Origin: Crocinitomicaceae bacterium
GTDB lineage: Bacteria > Bacteroidota > Bacteroidia > Flavobacteriales_D > Crocinitomicaceae
Direction of reading: 5' to 3'
NCBI GenBank assembly: GCA_002696025.1
Contig: NZQU01000092.1
Coordinates: forward strand, 1-6,960
Length of the DNA: 6,960 bases
Part shown: in pieces, positions 1 through 4,496 of the stretch
How the letters are laid out: the number at the start of each line of letters is the position of its first letter
Numbering within the stretch: the first letter of the stretch is position 1
Notes under the pieces: model-generated
What the model saw: the letters and a program-made list of their open reading frames with translations, nothing else
Told to the model about the DNA's origin: nothing
Databases searched by the model: none
Translations under genes and position numbers: made by a program

Positions 1-462
1 CCATTCCATTCCAGAATCATCTGTATATTTTACTTCAAAACCATTCAAAGCTTGATCAGAGAATAAAATGTTTGCACTAGCGGATCCATTATGGAAATCA
101 GCAAACATAGATTTTGTGGGCTCAATATCAACTGCAGCATCCCAATTTAAAGCACCTAATTTAATTTCTATTGCTTTGGTTTGCTGAAAGGAAGACATTC
201 GGGATGAATATACCATCTGTGAAGCAATTGGTGAAGCATTAATGATAGAAGTATTAGATGCAGAGCCTGTATAACCTGAGACGTTTTGTGTCATTTCTAC
301 TTGATTAGCGCCACCTCCAGCAGTTCCAATATAAGCTTGAAAGTGAGCATTCAAATCAATGTCATTATTAGGTGGTGGTACAACCTCATGTTCAACACAT
401 GAAACACTCATCATTAAAAGTGATGTTATTGAAAATACGGCTATAATTATTATATTTTTCAT
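1..462 (-). CDS. Putative lipoprotein of unknown function, 5' part only (runs off the left edge)
   Basis: An open frame of 154 codons runs from the ATG at 462-460 to the window edge with no stop, so the C-terminus lies outside. The start is well fixed: a TAA in the same frame sits two codons upstream, and the first residues (MKN, then IIII) make a short basic n-region and hydrophobic core. A likely lipoprotein cysteine is C22 (MMSVSC); the -3 residue is Ser rather than Leu, so the lipobox is relaxed, as is common in Bacteroidota. An acidic then proline-rich linker follows (VEHEVVPPP). The rest is rich in Ser, Thr, Asn, Ala and Gly, has no further membrane segment and few charges, and reads like a beta-rich extracytoplasmic domain; that is inference. 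I do not recognise a family. The gene has its own promoter and is probably transcribed independently of the adenosyltransferase gene upstream. Confidence 0.75.
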   Translation of the reverse strand, partial: MKNIIIIAVFSITSLLMMSVSCVEHEVVPPPNNDIDLNAHFQAYIGTAGGGANQVEMTQNVSGYTGSASNTSIINASPIASQMVYSSRMSSFQQTKAIEIKLGALNWDAAVDIEPTKSMFADFHNGSASANILFSDQALNGFEVKYTDDSGMEW

Positions 463-464
463 TT

Positions 465-476
465 TTTAAGCTTAAA
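465..476. repeat. Perfect 12-bp palindrome in the leader of the lipoprotein gene
   Basis: TTTAAGCTTAAA is its own reverse complement. It ends 2 bp before the start codon of the lipoprotein gene, between that codon and the -7 element. It could be an operator or just an AT-rich coincidence; nothing in the sequence decides. Confidence 0.3.
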
Positions 477-488
477 TAGAGTTATAAA

Positions 489-519
489 CAAATTTAGTTA
501 ATACATTTTAACTTACCAA
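489..519 (-). promoter_or_regulatory. Bacteroidota-type promoter for the lipoprotein gene
   Basis: On the minus strand TAAATTTG (496-489) matches the -7 consensus TAnnTTTG exactly. A TTG (519-517) lies 20 bp upstream, inside the 17-23 bp spacing I recall for Flavobacterium promoters. Transcription would start near 482, giving a leader of about 20 nt. This is the best-formed promoter in the window. Confidence 0.6.
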
Positions 520-530
520 TTACGATCATT

Positions 531-1082
531 TTACTGTTTGGGTTGCCATTTTAGTTCTTCTGCACCATCATCTACAGTTAATTTGCGACTTAAGGTGAAT
601 AAATAATCACTCAAACGATTTAAATATTGAGTGATTAAAGGGTTTGTGTTAGTTTCATTTTCATTTAGATCAACAATCAATCTTTCCGCTCTTCTACAAA
701 TACATCTTGCAACATGACAATGAGCAGAGGAAAGACTTCCGCCAGGCAAAGTGAATGATTGAAGTGGTTCTAGATTATTATCCATTGCATCAATCCAATT
801 TTCCAATGCATTAATATCACTTGACTTTATTTCTGGTAGTTTCATTGATTTTTTATCTGGATCACAAGCCAAATGAGAACCAATCGTAAATAATGAGTCT
901 TGTATATCAATGATTTCAGATATACTGCTTTCTGATTTTATAATGGTTCTGAGAACTCCAAGGTATGAGTTTAGCTCATCAACAGTTCCATAACATTCAA
1001 TTCTGAGTGAACTTTTGGAAACTCTAGTGCCGCCTATCAGTCCTGTTTTACCTTGATCTCCCTTTTTAGTATAAATTTTCAT
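531..1082 (-). CDS. Cob(I)alamin adenosyltransferase, PduO type
   Basis: This 183-residue protein transfers the adenosyl group of ATP to cob(I)alamin to make adenosylcobalamin, in the cytoplasm. It has the hallmarks of the PduO-type family: an N-terminal ATP-binding stretch at residues 5-23 (TKKGDQGKTGLIGG, then RVSK), the YGTVDELNS motif at 31-39, the RRAER motif at 130-134 on a long helix, and NRLSDYLF at 155-162 near the end. Length is normal for the family and nothing is missing. The ATG at 1082-1080 gives the conserved MKIYTKKGD start. The gap to the GH3 gene upstream is 76 bp with no exact TAnnTTTG match and no clear terminator, so co-transcription with that gene is possible. No B12-dependent enzyme or cobalamin riboswitch is visible; the client enzyme (methylmalonyl-CoA mutase would be a usual candidate) must be encoded elsewhere. 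Called by remembered family motifs. Confidence 0.93.
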   Translation of the reverse strand: MKIYTKKGDQGKTGLIGGTRVSKSSLRIECYGTVDELNSYLGVLRTIIKSESSISEIIDIQDSLFTIGSHLACDPDKKSMKLPEIKSSDINALENWIDAMDNNLEPLQSFTLPGGSLSSAHCHVARCICRRAERLIVDLNENETNTNPLITQYLNRLSDYLFTLSRKLTVDDGAEELKWQPKQ

Positions 1083-1158
1083 GAAATGAAATAAAGTTTA
1101 CGTAATGAATAAAACAAATAAGCGACTTAAATAGTTACTTTTTATTAAAATAAATTGA

Positions 1159-2304
1159 TCATTTAGGTGATATAATTCCCAAACAAATTTTCATTCGAAT
1201 AATTCTTTTTGCCGATTCATTGACACTTTTTCTAAATAAATCATCTGATTTGTATTTTTCAAGAATATTTTTGTGAGCATTAAAAACATTTACAGGCATT
1301 AATATTATGTCACACCCTGCCTCAATTGATTTGATTTCTGAATTTTTAACTTGAGTAACTCCTCCCATGTTCATAGCATCAGTAACGATAAGGCCTTTAA
1401 AACCAAGGCTATCTCTTAAAAGATCATTTACAATAATTTTTGATGTTGTAGCAGGAAAACCTTTTGTATCGTATTTTGAATTGTTTTTGACAGCAATGTG
1501 AGCAACCATAACAGAAAGCACACCATTTTTGATTAAAGGAGGGTAAGTTGATAGCTCTTTTAAATCACCATCAATTACTTGAAGAGATTGATGTGTATCT
1601 CCAGAAACCAAACCATGTCCAGGAAAATGTTTAGCAGTAGCAATAATATTTTTATTTTGTGTTTCATTAATAAATTCAATTGACCATGGAATTAAATGTT
1701 CTCTTTTAGAACCAAAGCCTCTATATCCAACAGTTTTGTTTTTTGAAAAATCAACAACAGGAGCAAAATTATAATTGATTCCAATGGATAATAAATCATT
1801 TGAAATGATTGAAGCAGTTTCTATTACTTCTTTTTTTGATAAAATTTGATTTGCTTTTTTAACTGTTTGAGAACCAATGATTTTTCTATTAACTAAGGAC
1901 GGTTCGGCATCTGCAGAATATAAAAAAGGAAGGTTTCCATTTGAAGAATTTATATTTTCAAATTCTTTAATCCAAGTTGTAAAAGTTTCTTTGGTTCCAT
2001 TAAGCATTAGCAGTCCGCCAATAATTCCTGAAGAGATACAACTATCAATTGTTTTTTTACTTTGACCATATTTTCCAATAGCAGGCATCAAAAGTTGAGC
2101 TACTATAGAGGTGTCATTTAATTGTGAAAATATTTTATTTACACGATTTTCCAGATACAAACTGGATTTTAAATAATCATCTAAATTATATTCTGTTGGT
2201 TCAACTTGTTCATTAATATTAGTGTTTTCCTGATCTTTATTCTGTGCGTTACAACTTGATGCAAGTAGCAACAAAATAAAGAATGGGTAATAAATATTAT
2301 TCAT
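1159..2304 (-). CDS. GH3 family beta-N-acetylglucosaminidase-like lipoprotein (NagZ-like)
   Basis: This 381-residue protein is a single-domain family 3 glycoside hydrolase, probably cleaving N-acetylglucosamine from peptidoglycan fragments. A signal peptide ends in the lipobox LASSC, with C18 as the lipidated residue, followed by a polar Asn/Gln/Glu-rich linker to about residue 45. The TIM-barrel domain carries FAPVVDF (180-186), GYRGFG (193-198), KHFPGHG (225-231) with the NagZ-specific Asp-Thr-His (D236, H238) that supplies the general acid/base, MVAHI (266-270), and VTDAMNMGGV with the nucleophile D309. The usual D-x-E-G-G-x-V-x-R substrate loop reads D132-A-E-P-S-L-V-N-R140, keeping Asp, Glu, Val and Arg but replacing Gly-Gly by Pro-Ser. 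Many Bacteroidota relatives fuse this domain to a beta-lactamase-like one; here there is no extra domain. The signal peptide places it outside the cytoplasm, unlike proteobacterial NagZ. Substrate is inferred from the family. A -7 element lies 32 bp upstream of the start codon. Confidence 0.88.
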   Translation of the reverse strand: MNNIYYPFFILLLLASSCNAQNKDQENTNINEQVEPTEYNLDDYLKSSLYLENRVNKIFSQLNDTSIVAQLLMPAIGKYGQSKKTIDSCISSGIIGGLLMLNGTKETFTTWIKEFENINSSNGNLPFLYSADAEPSLVNRKIIGSQTVKKANQILSKKEVIETASIISNDLLSIGINYNFAPVVDFSKNKTVGYRGFGSKREHLIPWSIEFINETQNKNIIATAKHFPGHGLVSGDTHQSLQVIDGDLKELSTYPPLIKNGVLSVMVAHIAVKNNSKYDTKGFPATTSKIIVNDLLRDSLGFKGLIVTDAMNMGGVTQVKNSEIKSIEAGCDIILMPVNVFNAHKNILEKYKSDDLFRKSVNESAKRIIRMKICLGIISPK

Positions 2305-2336
2305 AGGATATTGATTATAAGCTAATTCTAATAGAA

Positions 2337-2344
2337 CAAAAATA
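2337..2344 (-). promoter_or_regulatory. -7 promoter element for the GH3 gene
   Basis: TATTTTTG on the minus strand matches TAnnTTTG exactly, 32 bp from the GH3 start codon, which would give a leader of roughly 25 nt. No TTG is found at the usual 17-23 bp upstream (the nearest is about 29 bp away), so only half of the promoter is recognisable. Confidence 0.4.
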
Positions 2345-2371
2345 AGGCCGATTTTAATATTTTGGATGAAT

Positions 2372-2410
2372 CACAAATAGAGTTTTGCACAATGATTTGT
2401 GTCATTGGCA
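2372..2410 (-). other. Hairpin with loop complementary to a neighbouring segment (possible pseudoknot or operator)
   Basis: In the RNA leaving gcvT, a stem begins 28 nt after the stop codon. Positions 2410-2402 (UGCCAAUGA) pair with 2395-2386 with one bulged base, giving nine base pairs around a six-base loop CACAAA (2401-2396). Eight bases beyond the stem, 2377-2372 reads UUUGUG, complementary to the whole loop. On DNA the same bases form an inverted repeat, CACAAAT at 2372-2378 and ATTTGTG at 2395-2401 with a 16-bp spacer. There is no U-run after either structure, so it is not a canonical intrinsic terminator. Confidence 0.4.
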
Positions 2411-2438
2411 TCTATAATCACTTAAATAAAAAATGAAA

Positions 2439-3521
2439 TTATTTTTTGTAAAAAGGAAGTTTTACTATCGTAGCTTTTAATTTTTTATTTCTAACAGCGA
2501 TATATATTGAATTTTCAATTTTTGAAAAATCTTTTTTTACATAACCAAGACCGATGGCTTTTTTCATTGATGGAGACATTGTTCCTGAAGTAACATTACC
2601 AATTGCATTTCCATTTTCATCAGTTATCTCATAACCACTTCTTGGGATACCTCTATCGATCATTTCAAATGCGATTAGCTTTCTTGTGATTCCATCCTCT
2701 TTTTGTTTTTTTAGAAAATCAGCATCAACAAAGTCCTTATTAAATTTTGTAATCCACCCAAGGCCTGCTTCTAATGGAGAAGTTGTATCATCAATATCAT
2801 TCCCATATAAACAAAAACCCATCTCAAGTCTAAGCGTATCTCTTGCAGCAAGGCCTATTGGTTTAATTCCAAATTCATTACCAGCTTTTAAAACTTCATT
2901 CCAAACATGAGAAGCATCTTCATTTTTTACATATATTTCAAAACCACCAGATCCAGTATACCCTGTAGCTGAGATCATTACATTATCTTTTCCTGCAAAA
3001 TCACCATATTGAAATGTATAATATTTCATATTGATTAAATCAACACTAGTTAATATTTGCATAGCCTCTGCTGCTTTTGGCCCTTGAATTGCCAAAAGAC
3101 TGTAGTTATCTGATACATCTTCCATTTCAACTCCAAAATCATTATGAGAACTGATCCAATCCCAATCTTTTTTTATGTTTGAAGCGTTCACAACTAAAAA
3201 ATAGGATTCATCATTAATTTTATAGATGATCAAATCATCTATTATTCCTCCTTTTCCATTAGGCATACATGAATATTGAGCTTTTCCATCTACTAAAACT
3301 GCTGCATCATTTGAAGAAATTTTTTGGATGAGATCTAAAGCATGTGGCCCTTTTAAGATGAATTCTCCCATATGAGAGACATCAAATACTCCCAAACTAT
3401 TTCTTACAGTTTCATGTTCAATATTAACTCCTTCGTATTGAACAGGCATATTATATCCAGCAAAAGGTACAATTTTGGCACCTAATTTAACGTGCTCATC
3501 TGTTAATGCAGTGTTTTTCAT
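2439..3521 (-). CDS. gcvT: Glycine cleavage system T protein (aminomethyltransferase)
   Basis: GcvT takes the aminomethyl group carried by lipoylated GcvH, releases ammonia and passes the one-carbon unit to tetrahydrofolate as 5,10-methylene-THF, in the cytoplasm. The 360-residue length is typical. Visible signatures are LGAKIVPFAGYNMPVQY (13-29), FDVSHMGEF (46-54), GGIIDDLIIY (91-100) with the acidic pair D95-D96 that includes the catalytic Asp, TGYTGSGGFEIY (186-197), GLAARDTLRLEMGFCLYGND (223-242), SPLEAGLGW (248-256) and VTSGTMSPS (310-318). The acidic pair and the folate-site motifs distinguish it from the related YgfZ. The ATG at 3521-3519 lies only 6 bp after the efp stop and yields the conserved MKNTALT start, so the two genes are very probably co-transcribed from the efp promoter. 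No glycine riboswitch fits in that gap. The gcvH and gcvP genes are not in the window. Confidence 0.97.
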   Translation of the reverse strand: MKNTALTDEHVKLGAKIVPFAGYNMPVQYEGVNIEHETVRNSLGVFDVSHMGEFILKGPHALDLIQKISSNDAAVLVDGKAQYSCMPNGKGGIIDDLIIYKINDESYFLVVNASNIKKDWDWISSHNDFGVEMEDVSDNYSLLAIQGPKAAEAMQILTSVDLINMKYYTFQYGDFAGKDNVMISATGYTGSGGFEIYVKNEDASHVWNEVLKAGNEFGIKPIGLAARDTLRLEMGFCLYGNDIDDTTSPLEAGLGWITKFNKDFVDADFLKKQKEDGITRKLIAFEMIDRGIPRSGYEITDENGNAIGNVTSGTMSPSMKKAIGLGYVKKDFSKIENSIYIAVRNKKLKATIVKLPFYKK

Positions 3522-3527
3522 TTTGAA

Positions 3528-4094
3528 TTATTTTTTTACTCTTTCAACGTAAACCCCAGTTCGTGTATCAATTTTTATTGTTTCGCCATTATCAATAAAT
3601 AAAGGGACTCTAACTTCTGCTCCAGTAGCAATTGTTGCAGGTTTCATGCTATTTGTTGCGGTATCTCCTTTAACTCCAGGTTCAGTATAGGTTACTTCCG
3701 AAACTATATGCATTGGTAATTCTATTACTAAAGGAATTTCTTCATCTGCATGAAAAAGAATATTTACAATCATTGCTTCTTGTAAAAATTCTTTTTTATC
3801 AACCATACTTTCTTGAATGTTGATTTGATCATATGTCTTATTGTTCATAAATACATAACTGTCTCCATCCATGTATAAATATTGATACTCTCTATTTTCA
3901 ATTCGTACCGTTTCAATTTTATGTCCAGCTGAAAATGTATGATCTAAAACTCTTCCAGACTCAATGTGTCTCATTTTAGTTCGAACAAATGCAGGTCCCT
4001 TGCCAGGTTTAACATGTTGAAATTCAATTATTTGAAAAAGCTTTTCATTGTGTTTGATACACAAACCATTTCGGATATCAGATGTATTTGCCAT
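3528..4094 (-). CDS. efp: Translation elongation factor P
   Basis: EF-P binds the ribosome between the P and E sites and relieves stalling at polyproline stretches. The protein is 188 residues from the ATG at 4094-4092 (MANTSDIRNGL), the usual EF-P length. The N-terminal KOW-like domain carries the tip loop V28-K-P-G-K-G-P; K32 aligns with the E. coli Lys34 that is modified, so a lysine-type modification is expected, but no modifying enzyme is encoded here. Two OB-type domains follow. The C-terminal family signature runs from K151 (KPATIATGAEVRVPLFIDNG) and leads to TRTGVYVERVKK at the end. The frame stays open upstream to a TTG at 4115, adding MPKKLNK, but that extension has no counterpart in the family and its TTG lies inside the promoter -7 element. 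Six bases separate the gene from gcvT. Confidence 0.97.
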   Translation of the reverse strand: MANTSDIRNGLCIKHNEKLFQIIEFQHVKPGKGPAFVRTKMRHIESGRVLDHTFSAGHKIETVRIENREYQYLYMDGDSYVFMNNKTYDQINIQESMVDKKEFLQEAMIVNILFHADEEIPLVIELPMHIVSEVTYTEPGVKGDTATNSMKPATIATGAEVRVPLFIDNGETIKIDTRTGVYVERVKK

Positions 4095-4107
4095 TTTATT
4101 TAATTTC

Positions 4108-4135
4108 TTTGGCAAATATATAAGAAATAGTTTTG
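4108..4135 (+). promoter_or_regulatory. Promoter for the LapA-like gene
   Basis: TAGTTTTG (4128-4135) matches TAnnTTTG exactly, and TTTG (4108-4111) sits 16 bp upstream as a -33 element, slightly closer than the usual spacing. Transcription would start near 4142, leaving a leader of about 50 nt. It overlaps the efp promoter on the other strand. Confidence 0.5.
4113..4120 (-). promoter_or_regulatory. -7 promoter element for efp-gcvT
   Basis: TATATTTG on the minus strand matches TAnnTTTG exactly and begins 26 bp from the efp ATG at 4094. Transcription would start near 4106, giving a leader of about a dozen bases. No clear TTTG -33 partner is visible. The element contains the TTG that would otherwise be read as an upstream start codon. 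Confidence 0.5.
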
Positions 4136-4153
4136 CATATCTATAATTATGCA
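4134..4153. repeat. Inverted repeat TGCATA-N8-TATGCA at the predicted start of LapA-like transcription
   Basis: TGCATA (4134-4139) and TATGCA (4148-4153) are exact reverse complements separated by 8 bp. The repeat covers the predicted transcription start of the plus-strand gene and lies just upstream of the efp -7 element, a position suited to an operator. It has no known match that I can name. Confidence 0.3.
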
Positions 4154-4193
4154 GGTAGTCGTATTTTTTTTAATTTAAATCTAAATTGTTAAA

Positions 4194-4496
4194 ATGAATA
4201 ATTATTTGGATTGGAGTAAAATGTCTTTAAAAGATAAGTTGAAGTTTTCTGTAAGTATTGTCTGTGTGATTTTATTTATTGCATTTGCTGCCCTTAACTG
4301 GAATTCACAAGAGATTCATTTTATTTTCTTAAAATCAAGAATACCTTTAACTATTGCTATATTTTTATCAGTAGTGGTAGGTTATTTAATTTCTTTTCTC
4401 TTTTCTTATAAAAAACTTATGAAAAAAGATTTTGAAATTGAAATGCTTAAAGAAAAAATAGAATCAATCGAAAAGAAAGATGAAATTGAAGAATGA
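4194..4496 (+). CDS. Small two-helix inner-membrane protein, LapA/DUF1049-like
   Basis: This 100-residue protein has two predicted membrane helices, about residues 18-35 and 51-71, joined by a short loop with the pattern ALNWNSQEIHFIF then RIPLTI. This matches the LapA (DUF1049) layout: helix, Asn-rich turn, beta-like stretch, Pro-Leu, then a second helix containing a Gly (G63). A charged tail from residue 73 (KKLMKKDFEIEMLKEKIESI) looks like a short cytoplasmic coiled coil. In E. coli LapA works with LapB in controlling lipopolysaccharide synthesis through LpxC turnover; whether Bacteroidota homologues do the same is unknown, so I give no symbol. It is the only plus-strand gene in the window, divergent from efp with shared promoter space and convergent with pheT, the two stop codons touching without a gap. 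The ATG at 4194 is chosen because a promoter lies at a suitable distance; M10 is a possible alternative. Confidence 0.78.
   Translation: MNNYLDWSKMSLKDKLKFSVSIVCVILFIAFAALNWNSQEIHFIFLKSRIPLTIAIFLSVVVGYLISFLFSYKKLMKKDFEIEMLKEKIESIEKKDEIEE

Noticed and set aside
1141..1154. AT-only inverted repeat TTTATT-AA-AATAAA just after the GH3 stop, considered as a terminator
   Set aside because: The stem has no G-C pair, the loop is only two bases and no U-run follows on the minus strand.
1083..1158. Search for a cobalamin riboswitch upstream of the adenosyltransferase gene
   Set aside because: The gap is 76 bp, AT-rich and lacks a B12-box-like sequence; it is too short for the known riboswitch.
1877..2065. 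62-codon plus-strand open frame inside the GH3 gene
   Set aside because: It lies wholly opposite a conserved coding frame, has no recognisable motif, and looks like a shadow of low-GC antisense sequence.
2314..2319. Perfect TATAAT on the minus strand before the GH3 gene
   Set aside because: It is only 9 bp from the start codon, which would make a nearly leaderless mRNA, and the usual housekeeping sigma factor of Bacteroidota prefers TAnnTTTG, which is present further upstream.
2686..2910. 74-codon plus-strand open frame opposite gcvT
   Set aside because: It is antisense to highly conserved gcvT sequence with no promoter or family features of its own.
4149..4158. ATGCAGGTAG occurs here and again at 5851-5860 within pheT
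   Set aside because: A single 10-bp identity, one copy in coding sequence, with no further similarity around it; most simply chance.
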